Shown here: positions 35,626-45,475 of the stretch, in pieces
Position numbering within the stretch: position 1 is the stretch's first letter
Layout of the letters: each line of letters opens with the position of its first letter
DNA from: Desulfocicer vacuolatum DSM 3385
GTDB lineage: Bacteria > Desulfobacterota > Desulfobacteria > Desulfobacterales > Desulfobacteraceae
Direction of reading: 5' to 3'
Assembly: GCF_900176365.1 (NCBI RefSeq)
Contig: NZ_FWXY01000003.1
Location: 124,001 to 188,000, forward strand
Length of the DNA stretch: 64,000 nt
Made by a program: the position numbers and the translations under genes
Notes under the pieces: model-generated
Told to the model about the DNA's origin: nothing
What the model saw: only the letters and a program-made list of their open reading frames with translations
Database searches by the model: none

Positions 35626-36813
35626 TCAAGCCATCATGTGGGCCACAGCTTTTTCAAGGCCGTCCAGGGAAAGTTCGAACATGGGGAAAATGGATGCAAT
35701 GGTCATAAGAGAATGGGTATACCCCCACATCTGCCGGGGCACCGGGTTGAGCCACACGGCATGGGGAAAGGTATCGGCAATGAATTTCAAGCGTTCAATG
35801 CTGGGCTTTCCACTGCGTTCATGGATATGGATGGAGCCGTCCCGGGCCATGAGTTCATAGGGAGCCATGCTGGCATCCCCCACCACAATAAACCGGGTCT
35901 CCGGGTCCATCTTCACGAACTCATCAATGAGCCGGGGCTTTCGATAACGGGCCGGATCTTCCCACACACAGTCGTAGATGGTGTTGTGGAAAAAACAGGT
36001 TTTCACCTCTTTGAACTGGGATCGTGCATAATCAAAAAGGGTCTGAACCACAGGGATATGGGGATCCATGGACCATCCCCCATTGTCAATGGCCAGCATC
36101 ACCTTGAGCCTGTCCCTCAGGGAACGATCAAAAACCAGTTCAATTTCCCCCCCGTTTTTCATGGTCTGGTAAATGGTTTCATCCACATTCACCTGATCCC
36201 TGGGGCCCGTGGGAACAAGGTTGCGCAGCCGCTTCAATGCCTCCCCCATCATGGCCTGGGTCAGGGGGCCCCGCCCGGAATAATCCTTGTAGCGCCTTTC
36301 CGCCGCCACCTTTAAAGCTGATTTATTCCGGGATTCCCCTTCCACCCGCATGCCTTCGGGATGATATCCGGAATGCCCCACCGGGGAGGTGCCACCGGTA
36401 CCGATCCACTTATTCCCCCCTTCATGCCGCCCCTTCTGATCCTGTAAACGCTCCTTAAAATACTCAATGAGTTCATCCGGGGTCAAATGTTTCAACTTGT
36501 CAGGATCAATGCCCAGGGCGTCACTGAGCTGTTTGGGATCTTTTAACCATTCATCCAGCATGGAGCGGGCCAGGGCATCGACCTCAAATCCCTGGTTATC
36601 AGGTAAAGGCACCCCTTCAAAATAAAAAGCAAACACCTGGTCATAGAGATCAAAATAGCGCTCACTTTTAACAAGAATGGCCCGGGCGCAGGTATAAAAA
36701 TCATCCAGGGAGTTCACAAGCCCATGGTTAAGTGCCCGCTGGAGGGTGAGAAATGACGTGGGGGTAACAGGTATTCCCACCTCTTTTAACTTATAAAAAA
36801 AAGGAATAAACAT
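35626..36813 (-). CDS. VWA-containing CoxE-like protein
   Basis: 395 aa. The N-terminal ~170 residues are helical (PFFYKLKEVGIPVTPTSFLTLQRAL...), the C-terminal half is a von Willebrand A domain. The MIDAS motif reads DNGGWS instead of DxSxS, so metal binding may be weakened. CoxE-like VWA proteins work with MoxR AAA+ ATPases in cofactor insertion or maturation of enzymes. The MoxR gene lies upstream on the same strand (298-base gap filled by repeat B units). The substrate enzyme is not evident in the window. Confidence 0.88.
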   Translation of the reverse strand: MFIPFFYKLKEVGIPVTPTSFLTLQRALNHGLVNSLDDFYTCARAILVKSERYFDLYDQVFAFYFEGVPLPDNQGFEVDALARSMLDEWLKDPKQLSDALGIDPDKLKHLTPDELIEYFKERLQDQKGRHEGGNKWIGTGGTSPVGHSGYHPEGMRVEGESRNKSALKVAAERRYKDYSGRGPLTQAMMGEALKRLRNLVPTGPRDQVNVDETIYQTMKNGGEIELVFDRSLRDRLKVMLAIDNGGWSMDPHIPVVQTLFDYARSQFKEVKTCFFHNTIYDCVWEDPARYRKPRLIDEFVKMDPETRFIVVGDASMAPYELMARDGSIHIHERSGKPSIERLKFIADTFPHAVWLNPVPRQMWGYTHSLMTIASIFPMFELSLDGLEKAVAHMMA

Positions 36814-36900
36814 AGTGGTTGCATCCCTGACTATTTGAGCCCCCGATCTTCCTGCACAGGCCAGGCAAACGTCGGGGGTAGCATTTCAGAAGTTTTTTTT

Positions 36901-37076
36901 TATATGAAATACTCCGCAAATCAGGGATGTATTTCAATCTTCGTTGTGGCCAGACTGAGTTCAGAATAAGGTCTGCCCATGGCAGTTATATGAAATACGC
37001 CACAAACCGGGGGTGTATTTCAAGCTTTGTTGTGGGCAGAGCCGGATCAGAATACGATCTGCCCGTGGCGGTTATA
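36901..37076 (+). repeat. tandem pair of B repeats (B3a, B3b)
   Basis: Two consecutive B units, 36901-36990 and 36987-37076, sharing the junction TATATGAAATAC. Each has the TTGTGG...CAGA...TCTGCCC hairpin and the GGCRGTTATA end. They fill the gap between the MoxR and CoxE-like genes. Confidence 0.8.
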
Positions 37077-37111
37077 CGAATTCATAAGTCCGGTGTTGGA
37101 AAAATTTCCAA

Positions 37112-37969
37112 TTAAAAAAAACGACGTCGGGGGGAGAGCGTCTGCACCTTTTCATAGTCCGGACTCTTTTTAAACAATACCCCAAGAAACGGCACAGCTC
37201 CTTTGACTAAATCCTTTGCTCTGAAATCCTTATCAGCGTTCAAAGCCCGAATCCAGTTGATTAATTCCCGGGTGGCCGGTTTTTTCTCAACGCCTTCCAC
37301 CTCCCTTAAGGTGTAAAAAGAGTCAATGGCATGCTGTGCCAGACTGTTGTCAATATCCGGGAAATGGACAGAAATAATTTTTCTCATCATTTTGGGATCA
37401 GGAAAGGCAATGTGATGAAAATTACACCGCCCCAGGAACGGATCAGATAAATCTTTCTTGGCATTGGAGGTGATGATTATCACCGGACGATGACGGGCCT
37501 TCACAGTTTGATCGGTCTCAATAATATCAAACTGCATCTGATCCAGTACGTCCAGCATGTCATCTTGAAAATCAGTGTCTGCCTTGTCAATTTCATCAAT
37601 GAGCAGCACCGTTCGGGTATCTGCTGTGAATGCCTGGCCGATCTTTCCCATTTTAATATAGGCATCAATGTCACTGACATCCCGCTTAGAGTCCCCGAAC
37701 CGGCTGTCATTGAGGCGGGTGAGGGTATCATATTGGTAAAGCGCTTCAATGAGCTTCATGCTTGATTTCACATTCAAAACCATGAGGGGCATCCCCAGGT
37801 TTTCCGCAATGGCATGGGCCAGCATGGTTTTACCGGTTCCAGGCTCGCCCTTGAGCAACAGGGGCATCTCCAGGGTCATGGATATATTAACAATACCGGC
37901 AAGTTCCGGGTCCAGCACATATCGGTTGGCACCGGAAAATTGAAGGTTCTTTTCTCTTTTGGGCGTCAT
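37112..37969 (-). CDS. MoxR family AAA+ ATPase
   Basis: 285 aa from the ATG at 37969, preceded by AAAGGAG; an in-frame ATG 13 codons upstream lacks a ribosome-binding site. Walker A GEPGTGKT, Walker B VLLIDEIDKA, sensor-1 IIITSNAKKD and the Arg-finger region LSDPFLGRCNFHHI are intact. Paired with the following CoxE-like VWA protein, it probably acts as a chaperone for cofactor assembly. The C-terminus ends in an unusual basic RRRFF. Confidence 0.92.
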   Translation of the reverse strand: MTPKREKNLQFSGANRYVLDPELAGIVNISMTLEMPLLLKGEPGTGKTMLAHAIAENLGMPLMVLNVKSSMKLIEALYQYDTLTRLNDSRFGDSKRDVSDIDAYIKMGKIGQAFTADTRTVLLIDEIDKADTDFQDDMLDVLDQMQFDIIETDQTVKARHRPVIIITSNAKKDLSDPFLGRCNFHHIAFPDPKMMRKIISVHFPDIDNSLAQHAIDSFYTLREVEGVEKKPATRELINWIRALNADKDFRAKDLVKGAVPFLGVLFKKSPDYEKVQTLSPRRRFF

Positions 37970-38329
37970 TGGGGCTCCTTTTATTTTATCATAAAAACAG
38001 TGTTTCATTTATCGGAACAGGATAAAGCATATTAAGGCGCTTCTCAAGAACTTTATTGCCGACCCGGAAAGTTATAAAGATCAGGCATTGCAATACAAAT
38101 GGTTGACCCATGCCATATTGGCTTAGCTGCCCTGGGTAACCTGGGGATGTTAAATGAGCCTGTCAAAAGAAATGTAAATGGGATATCGGCTGATATATTT
38201 ACGATAAGTTTAAACATTGACACAAAATACACCGGATGCTATAGAATTTTTAAAATTGCTTCTAACTTCGACCACTTGGAGTTACCTGCTGACCGGGCTG
38301 ATCAACGCCATGAGATCTACAGGGGCAGT

Positions 38330-38416
38330 TGTAAAAAGTCCCCGCAAATCCGGGGAGCATTTCTATCTTTGTTATGATCAGACCCAGATAAAAATAAGGT
38401 CTGCCCATGGCAGCTA
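38330..38416 (+). repeat. dispersed repeat B4
   Basis: Diverged B unit: CCCCGCAAATCCGGGG hairpin, CTTTGTTATGATCAGACCC and GGTCTGCCCATGGCAGCTAT. It lies upstream of tatA. The remaining bases between it and the MoxR gene show no gene with a start codon. Confidence 0.7.
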
Positions 38417-38477
38417 TGTTTACCCTTGGGTACCCCCGTGGGGACCCCTTTGCTAAACCCAGACACAGGAGTTCGTT

Positions 38478-38669
38478 ATGATTGGTGGAATTGGCATGCC
38501 GGAGCTGATAATTATCCTTGTAATTATTTTAATTATTTTTGGTGCAGGAAAATTACCTGAAATCGGGTCAGGCATTGGAAAGGGCATTAAAAATTTTAAA
38601 AAAGCCACAAAAGAAGTTGAAACCGAGGAGAAAGATCCGGAAAAATTGGAAAATGATTCAAAATCATAA
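38478..38669 (+). CDS. tatA: twin-arginine translocase subunit TatA/TatE
   Basis: 63 aa: a short N-terminal segment with a membrane helix ([23 protein letters not shown]), the [10 protein letters not shown] hinge and an amphipathic helix ([14 protein letters not shown]), followed by an acidic tail. It multimerises to form the translocation path for folded Tat substrates. CAGGAG precedes the ATG. No tatB/tatC nearby. The 430 bases to the next ORF contain only a small CAAAATTGTAA/TTACAATTTTG inverted repeat at about 38949-38988. Confidence 0.93.
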   Translation: MIGGIGMPELIIILVIILIIFGAGKLPEIGSGIGKGIKNFKKATKEVETEEKDPEKLENDSKS

Positions 38670-39102
38670 TCCGGCCGTCCACCGCTGCCAACCGTTGTAA
38701 AAATGTCATTGCCATCCCCCCAGACAATATAAACATGGACGTCATCAGCCATTCCCGTGGCATCACACCTATCATCCCAGGAAATCCATCCTTAAATTTT
38801 GTGGGATTTCCATGGAGGATGAACCCAAAGGAAAACGTTAATGGATGTCGTGGACAGGCGCAACGCAACGGCCACGGGCAAACTTTATTTTAACCTTGCT
38901 CCCGCCCGCAACAACGCATGGCCGTTATATCGGCATGCCTGCCATATAACAAAATTGTAATATAGGCTCCCTGGTTTATTACAATTTTGAAAATCAAATA
39001 AGATTTGGCTATGTATGGGTGCACCTGAAGTTCTACATCATCAACGCAAAATTCTGTGGCATCTTCTTTGCAGTATTAATTGCAAGCCCGGGGAGGAATA
39101 AA

Positions 39103-39153
39103 ATGAAATTCAAATCCCTTAATCAGAACCCAATACCACAGTGGATGCCATGA
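39103..39153 (+). CDS. possible 16-aa leader peptide coupled to glnD
   Basis: GGGAGG at 39091 is followed at good spacing by an ATG at 39103 opening MKFKSLNQNPIPQWMP and TGA. The stop overlaps the ATG at 39150 of glnD (ATGA). glnD itself has no Shine-Dalgarno sequence before 39141 or 39150. So translation of glnD probably depends on ribosomes terminating on this leader. Confidence 0.45.
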   Translation: MKFKSLNQNPIPQWMP

Positions 39154-41777
39154 AAAATGAGACCGACGCTGGCATATTGATCCAAAAAAGGGATCAATTG
39201 ATTAAAAATTTTCTAAGGAACAAAGAACCCCGATTTCTGGAATCCTTTGCCGTGATTCTGGACGAATATTTCCAGTCTGCCCTGGGAAAAAGCAATGCGG
39301 CAGCGGACATGACTTTCCAGGGAAATCCCGTGGCCCTGGTGGCATTGGGGGGGTATGGGCGCCAGGAACAATGCGTTCATTCCGATGTGGATCTGCTGCT
39401 CTTATTTGAAAATAATATTCCCCGTGAAACAGAACAATTAATCAAGGACTTGTTGTACCCCCTGTGGGATATTCATCTGGAAACCGGGTATGCTGTCAGA
39501 ACCGTTAAAGATTGCCTGGATATGGCCTGGCAACAGTTTGATATCCTCACCACCATGTTAGATGCCCGGTTTATCTGCGGCGCCTCTCCCATTTTTTTTA
39601 TGCTGCGGGAACAGTTCAGAAGAACACTTTCATCCCAGCACCAGGAAAAAAGCCTGACCCGCCTGGTGGAAAACGGCCGCAAGCGCCACCGGGATTTTGG
39701 AGACTCCACCTATCTTATTGAACCCAATTTAAAATCCGGTCATGGCGGGTTACGGGACTACCACACCCTGCTGTGGTATGCCCGTATAAAGGAAAACATA
39801 CGCTGTAGAAGGGACCTGGAACGCAACGGTTTCTTATCCCATGAAGAGTACGAAGCCCTTGAAGAAGCTTTGACATTTATCTGGAGCATCAGAAACAGAC
39901 TCCACTACATCACCGGAAGAAAATGTGATCAACTCCATTTTGAACACCAGGTGGAAGTGGCAAAACTATTGGGATTTAAAAGCAGGCACCGTCACCAGGG
40001 CGTGGAGAGTTTCATGGGTAAACTCCATGCAAAAATGGATTTTCTCAAACAAACCAATCAACGGGTGACAGAAACCATTTTGCTGGATAAACGGGGGAAA
40101 CGATTCTCCTTTCCAGCCAAACCCACCCCCACTCCGGGCATCCAGATCCAGCGGCGACGCCTGGAATTTTCCTCCATGAAAAAAATTCCCCAAAACCCCT
40201 CCCTTTTGTTAAAAATTTTTGTGGAAAGCGGTCGATCCAGGACCCCTCTTTCCATTGAATCCAGAAGAATCGTAGGAGAATTTGTCCACCTGGTGGATGA
40301 TGCGTTCTGCAAAGACCCCGCCCATGTCAAAGATTTTGAAAAAACCCTGGCCACCTCCTTTTGGGAATTCAATGTTCTCAATGTGATGCTGGCCACGGGA
40401 CTTCTGGTTAAAATCATCCCTGAATTTTCAAGGCTTGTGCACAAAATCCAATACAATCAATACCATCTTTTTCCCGTGGATAAACACTCCATCCGATGCG
40501 TGCAGGAAATCAACAGCCTGAAAAAAACAAAAAAAAATGACCCCAGAACTGTTTTTTACAACAGCATCTATAAAGAGGTTCGGAATCGACGAAATCTTTT
40601 GATGGCAGCCCTTCTCCATGACATCGGCAAAGGTGAGCCTAACTGTGAACACTCCCGCAAGGGCTCAGAAATCACCGAAAAGATTCTCCAACGATTTGGA
40701 TACTCCCCCACAGACACCGAAGAGATCTGCTTTCTCATTGAACACCATCTGTTTCTCATCAAAGTCGCCACCCGTCGGGATATCAGTGATGAAGAAACCG
40801 TTATTTTATGCGCCAATAAAATAAACCAGGTGGGACGATTGAGAATGCTTTACCTTCTCACCGTTGCCGATTCCCGGGCCACCGGGCCCAAGGCCTGGAA
40901 TGAGTGGACAGAGAACCTCTTAAAAGAGCTTTTTTTAAAAACAATGGGAATTTTAAAAAAAGGGGAACTTGCCTCCCGGAGGGCCGCAAGAATCATCCAA
41001 AGGAAAAAAGCCGATGTGATGGCCCTGAAAAAAGCATCATGGGATAAAGAGAGCCTGGCCCGGGAACTGAGCTCCATGGCCCATCGCTATCTGCTTTACG
41101 TTCCCCCGGAAGAAATCATTGAACACCTTGACCTGCATAAAAAACTCGGTGATAATGCATTTTTGTGGAAAGTTAAAAAGACAGAAGATGCCGACATACG
41201 AACCATTGCCATCTGTGGAAAAGATACCCCGGGGTTTTTCTTTAAACTTGCCGGTGTGTTCTTCCTTAATGGGTTAAACATTGTGGGCTCCCAGGCATAT
41301 GCCTGGGGAAACAACACAGCCCTTGATATTTTTAAAGTTATGCCCCCCAGGGACCGCCTCTTTGAAACAGAAAAATGGGAAAAAGCAGAAAAGGATCTTC
41401 ATCTTGCCATTGCAGATGATTGTTTCTTGAATCGATTAAAAAAGAAACTGCCTGGAACACTGACGCTGTCATCGGGCCAGGCCCCCATCCCCAATCGTGT
41501 GAAAATTGACAATGAAACCTCCAGCTTTTTCACCATTATTGAAGTTTTCACCTATGATTTTCCCGGCCTTCTTTTTGCCATCACCCACACCCTGTTCCTC
41601 CAAGGTCTGGATGTGAGAATTGCCATGGCAGCCACCAAAGTGGATCAGGTGGTGGATGTTTTTTATGTTAAAACCCTTCATGGCGAAAAACTCATAGATC
41701 CCCATGGCATTGAATCTGTAAAGCAGGCCATTCTTGACGCGCTGCCGGAACTTATCCCGGAAAAGGAGACGGTTTGA
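39150..41777 (+). CDS. glnD: [protein-PII] uridylyltransferase/uridylyl-removing enzyme
   Basis: Glutamine sensor of nitrogen control: uridylylates PII under nitrogen limitation and removes UMP when glutamine is high. 875 aa from ATG 39150 (a GTG at 39141 would add three residues). Nucleotidyltransferase domain GGYGRQEQCVHSDVDLLLL, GlnD PII-uridylyltransferase helical region (LIEPNLKSGHGGLRDYHTL), HD domain LLHDIGKGEPNCEHS (about residue 490), and two C-terminal ACT domains (FFKLAGVFFLNGLNIVGSQAYAW; IIEVFTYDFPGLLFAITHTL). glnB and glnA follow on the same strand, separated by repeats A3/B5. Confidence 0.95.
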   Translation: MKNETDAGILIQKRDQLIKNFLRNKEPRFLESFAVILDEYFQSALGKSNAAADMTFQGNPVALVALGGYGRQEQCVHSDVDLLLLFENNIPRETEQLIKDLLYPLWDIHLETGYAVRTVKDCLDMAWQQFDILTTMLDARFICGASPIFFMLREQFRRTLSSQHQEKSLTRLVENGRKRHRDFGDSTYLIEPNLKSGHGGLRDYHTLLWYARIKENIRCRRDLERNGFLSHEEYEALEEALTFIWSIRNRLHYITGRKCDQLHFEHQVEVAKLLGFKSRHRHQGVESFMGKLHAKMDFLKQTNQRVTETILLDKRGKRFSFPAKPTPTPGIQIQRRRLEFSSMKKIPQNPSLLLKIFVESGRSRTPLSIESRRIVGEFVHLVDDAFCKDPAHVKDFEKTLATSFWEFNVLNVMLATGLLVKIIPEFSRLVHKIQYNQYHLFPVDKHSIRCVQEINSLKKTKKNDPRTVFYNSIYKEVRNRRNLLMAALLHDIGKGEPNCEHSRKGSEITEKILQRFGYSPTDTEEICFLIEHHLFLIKVATRRDISDEETVILCANKINQVGRLRMLYLLTVADSRATGPKAWNEWTENLLKELFLKTMGILKKGELASRRAARIIQRKKADVMALKKASWDKESLARELSSMAHRYLLYVPPEEIIEHLDLHKKLGDNAFLWKVKKTEDADIRTIAICGKDTPGFFFKLAGVFFLNGLNIVGSQAYAWGNNTALDIFKVMPPRDRLFETEKWEKAEKDLHLAIADDCFLNRLKKKLPGTLTLSSGQAPIPNRVKIDNETSSFFTIIEVFTYDFPGLLFAITHTLFLQGLDVRIAMAATKVDQVVDVFYVKTLHGEKLIDPHGIESVKQAILDALPELIPEKETV

Positions 41778-41816
41778 CCGGACATCGAAATCCCGCCGAA
41801 AAAATAACGCAACTGA

Positions 41817-42383
<567 letters not shown>

Positions 42384-42442
42384 GTATCCACTTGATAAAA
42401 ACCAATGTTGTGATCAATCCGCTTATTTTAAGGAAATAGAAA

Positions 42443-43855
42443 ATGACACCAGAACAAATCATTTCAAAAATCAAAGCCGAAAAAATCAGGGTCATTGATA
42501 TCCGCTACATGGATTTACCAGGCACCTGGCAGCATTTCACGGTACCGGCATGCGAAATAACCGAAACCTGCTTTGAGGATGGATTTGGATTTGACGGCTC
42601 CAGCATGCGGGCATGGCGGGAAATAGACAACAGTGATATGGTGGTGGTACCGGACCCCGGCACAGGCAGGATGGATCCTTTTTTTGAAGAGCCCACCCTG
42701 GTGCTCATAGGGGACATTAAAGACCCCATCACCGGAGAACCCTACAGCCGGGACCCCCGTTACATTGCCCGGAAAACCGAGCAATATATTAAAAGCACAG
42801 GCATTGGCGACACCATTTTTGTGGGGCCGGAGCCGGAGTTTTTTATTTTTAACAACATCCGGTTTGCCTCGGAAAACAATGCCGCCTTTTATGAAATTGA
42901 TTCCGATGAAGGCATATGGAACTCAAGCCGGGAGGAGATTCCCAATACCGGGTATAAAATTCGACATAAACAGGGATATTTTCCCCTGCCCCCTGCGGAT
43001 AAATACCAGGATATGAGAACAGAGATGATGCTTGCCCTGGAAGATATGGGCATAGAAATAGAGTGCCAGCACCATGAAGTGGCCACAGGGGGACAGGCGG
43101 AAATTGATCTGAGATACAGCACCCTGCTTCACATGGGAGACACCCTTGCCTGGTTTAAATATGTATTGAAAAACGTTGCTGCAAAATACGATCACACCGT
43201 GACCTTCATGCCAAAACCCCTTTACGAAGACAATGGAACCGGCATGCACACACATCTGAGCATCTGGAAGGATGGAAAGCCCACCTTTGCCGGAAACAAA
43301 TACGCCGGAATTTCCCAGGAAGCGTTGTGGGCCATTGGCGGCATCATCAAGCATTGCAAGGCCCTTTGTGCCATCACCAATCCCACCACCAACTCTTATA
43401 AAAGGCTGGTGCCGGGTTTTGAAGCCCCCATTAATCTGGCCTACTCCAGCCGGAACCGCAGTGCCTCCATCAGAATCCCCATGTACTCCAGCGCCCCTGC
43501 TGCCAAACGCATTGAATTCAGAACCCCGGACCCCTCCTGCAACGGCTACCTTGCCTTTTCTGCCATGACCATGGCCATGCTGGACGGCATTCAAAACAAA
43601 ATTGATCCCGGGGACCCCATGGATAAAAACATCTATGATCTGCCCCCGGAAGAGCTGGCAGAAATGGCATCGGCTCCGGCCTCCCTGGCAGAGGCCCTGG
43701 ATGCCCTGGAAGCGGATCATGAATTTCTGCTCAAGGGCGACGTGTTCACCAGGGATGTCATTGAAAAATGGATCGCTTATAAACGGACAAATGAAGTGAC
43801 ACCGGTGGACAGCCGGCCCCACCCCCATGAATTTTTTCTCTATTATGACATTTAA
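42443..43855 (+). CDS. glnA: glutamine synthetase type I
   Basis: 470-aa subunit of the dodecameric enzyme forming glutamine from glutamate and ammonia. Motifs: DGSSMRAW, PEPEFFIF (metal ligands), HHEVATGGQAEIDL, NGTGMHTH, NPTTNSYKRLVPGFEAP, NRSASIRIP and EFRTPDPSCNGYLAF. The sequence MDKNIYDLPPEE contains the Tyr adenylylated by GlnE in I-beta enzymes. Cotranscribed with glnB. A hairpin at 43875-43903 follows. Confidence 0.96.
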   Translation: MTPEQIISKIKAEKIRVIDIRYMDLPGTWQHFTVPACEITETCFEDGFGFDGSSMRAWREIDNSDMVVVPDPGTGRMDPFFEEPTLVLIGDIKDPITGEPYSRDPRYIARKTEQYIKSTGIGDTIFVGPEPEFFIFNNIRFASENNAAFYEIDSDEGIWNSSREEIPNTGYKIRHKQGYFPLPPADKYQDMRTEMMLALEDMGIEIECQHHEVATGGQAEIDLRYSTLLHMGDTLAWFKYVLKNVAAKYDHTVTFMPKPLYEDNGTGMHTHLSIWKDGKPTFAGNKYAGISQEALWAIGGIIKHCKALCAITNPTTNSYKRLVPGFEAPINLAYSSRNRSASIRIPMYSSAPAAKRIEFRTPDPSCNGYLAFSAMTMAMLDGIQNKIDPGDPMDKNIYDLPPEELAEMASAPASLAEALDALEADHEFLLKGDVFTRDVIEKWIAYKRTNEVTPVDSRPHPHEFFLYYDI

Positions 43856-43874
43856 CCCACAAAACTGATCATCC

Positions 43875-43903
43875 TTTGTCATGGCCATAACGGCCATGAC
43901 AAA
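43875..43903 (+). terminator. hairpin after glnA
   Basis: Perfect 12-bp stem TTTGTCATGGCC/GGCCATGACAAA with an ATAAC loop, 20 bases after the glnA stop. It is followed by A rather than T residues on this strand, so it may stabilise the 3' end rather than terminate. Confidence 0.45.
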
Positions 43904-43981
43904 AAGCCCCCGGACAAAAAGTAACGGCCCTGCCAGGGGTGTGAATATGGGGTGCATTTATCTTCACAAGGACCTTTTCCT

Positions 43982-45136
43982 ATGGCATCCCATGAAAAAA
44001 AATTCCAGACCCAGCATGTTCTGCTCCTCTCTTTTTCCCATTTCATCCATGATATTTACACAAGTTTTCTTGCCCCGGTTCTACCCATTATCATAGAAAA
44101 ACTCTCCATCACCCTTTACCAGGCCGGGCTGCTATCCACCATCATGCAGCTTCCTGCACTGCTGAACCCCTTTATCGGTGCCCTGGCAGATAGAAAGGGA
44201 CTTGCCCGGTGGGCCATTATTCTGGCCCCCAGCATAACCGCCGTCCCCATGTGCCTCATTGGCATGGCAACACACTACTGGATGCTTCTGGCCATGTTTT
44301 TTATCTCAGGTATCAGTGTGGCTGTTTACCATGTCCCGGCCCCCGGGGTCATTGCCCATGTATCAGGCAACAAAAAGGGCCGTGGCATGAGTTTTTACAT
44401 GACCGGAGGGGAAGCTGCAAGAATGGCAGGCCCCATCATTGCCGTGGGTGTGGTCTCCATGGGAGGCCTTGCCGGATTTTACCCCATGATGATTTTTGCC
44501 TTGGCCACCTCGGTGATGCTTTATATCAAACTTGCCCCCCTGGACATGTCATCCAACAGCTCCCCTAAAAAAACATCTCTGCTCACCACCACAAAAGAAA
44601 TCCGCCACGTATTGACACCCCTTGCCGGGATACTCACAGCCCGGGCCTTCATGCATTCGGCCATGGGGGTATTTCTTCCGGTGTTCATTGAGCAGCAGAC
44701 AGGGAATCTCTGGCTTGCCGGAAGCGCCCTTGCCCTTTATGAGGCATTTGGGGTGGCCGGGGTGTTAAGTGCAGGCATTTTAAGCGATACCGTGGGAAGG
44801 AAAAAAATCCTCTGTGCCGCAGTGATGCTGGCCCCGGTTACGCTGTTTTTGTTTATCATCACCGCCGGGATACTCAAGGCTGTCATGCTTTGCCTCACAG
44901 GCTTTTGCATTCTCTCCACCACCCCGGTGATGCTGGCAATCATCCAGGAACAGGCAAAGGGAAGCCCTTCTGCGGCCAATGGCCTTTTTATGATGATCTC
45001 CTTTATCACCCGATCCATTGCCATTGTGGTGGTGGGTGGCATTGCTGACCTCATCGGGCTTGGTAACATGTATCTGGTGTGTGCCGTTGTGGGACTCATG
45101 GGCCTGCCCTTTATTTTTAAACTGAAGGAGTCTTAA
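43982..45136 (+). CDS. MFS efflux transporter, fosmidomycin-resistance (Fsr)-like
   Basis: 384 aa from ATG 43982, preceded by AAGGA; an upstream in-frame ATG at 43952 lacks a site. About 12 hydrophobic segments, with the MFS loop ADRKGLARW between helices 2 and 3 and SDTVGRKK in the second half. HFIHDIYTSFLAPVLPII near the N-terminus is typical of the Fsr subgroup. Probable proton-driven exporter in the inner membrane; the substrate is unknown. It precedes the cobalamin riboswitch but is on the upstream side, so it is not under its control. Confidence 0.87.
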   Translation: MASHEKKFQTQHVLLLSFSHFIHDIYTSFLAPVLPIIIEKLSITLYQAGLLSTIMQLPALLNPFIGALADRKGLARWAIILAPSITAVPMCLIGMATHYWMLLAMFFISGISVAVYHVPAPGVIAHVSGNKKGRGMSFYMTGGEAARMAGPIIAVGVVSMGGLAGFYPMMIFALATSVMLYIKLAPLDMSSNSSPKKTSLLTTTKEIRHVLTPLAGILTARAFMHSAMGVFLPVFIEQQTGNLWLAGSALALYEAFGVAGVLSAGILSDTVGRKKILCAAVMLAPVTLFLFIITAGILKAVMLCLTGFCILSTTPVMLAIIQEQAKGSPSAANGLFMMISFITRSIAIVVVGGIADLIGLGNMYLVCAVVGLMGLPFIFKLKES

Positions 45137-45156
45137 ACAGGGATCTTTTTTTGACA

Positions 45157-45185
45157 TTGACACCCCAACAATACCATGGTAATTT
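45157..45185 (+). promoter_or_regulatory. promoter for the riboswitch-bzaF transcript
   Basis: TTGACA (45157-45162), 17-base spacer, TAATTT (45180-45185). Transcription would start about 10-20 bases before the riboswitch aptamer. Confidence 0.5.
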
Positions 45186-45207
45186 AGCGTCCCAACATCG
45201 CACTGTT

Positions 45208-45375
45208 TCTGGTGGCACCTTGCCTTAATAAGGGAATCCGGTGAAAATCCGGAACGGTCCCGCCGCTGTAAACGGGGAGAGTGGCTGCATCCATGTCACT
45301 GCAACGTCTTTATAAACGTTGTGGGAAGACGCAAGTCACTTCAATGATCCGTAAGTCAGAAGACCTGCCAGAAAC
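45208..45375 (+). promoter_or_regulatory. cobalamin (B12) riboswitch
   Basis: The aptamer core is complete: GGGAATCCGGTGAAAATCC, GGAACGGTCCCGCCGCTGTA (the B12 box), a variable arm, GGGAAGACGC and AGTCAGAAGACCTGCC. Downstream, GTCAGTTCCGG (45425-45435) pairs with CCGGAACTTGAC (45444-45455) just before the AAGGAC ribosome-binding site at 45463. This hairpin is probably the expression platform and, lacking a U tract, suggests translational control. High cobalamin should shut off the following gene. Confidence 0.93.
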
Positions 45376-45475
45376 GGTAAAGAACCACCCAGGTGAAATG
45401 GTAAATCCCAGGGCTGACACCAAAGTCAGTTCCGGGAAAATGTCCGGAACTTGACCGTAAAAAGGACATAAACCA

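Noticed and set aside
38010-38112. Protein-like stretch HIKALLKNFIADPESYKDQAL upstream of tatA
   Set aside because: Looks like coding sequence by composition, but it is about 40 codons, lacks a start codon and is preceded by a stop; could be a gene remnant but not supportable.
42923-43957. 344-codon minus-strand frame across glnA
   Set aside because: Antisense shadow of glnA, His/Gly/Phe-rich composition without domains.
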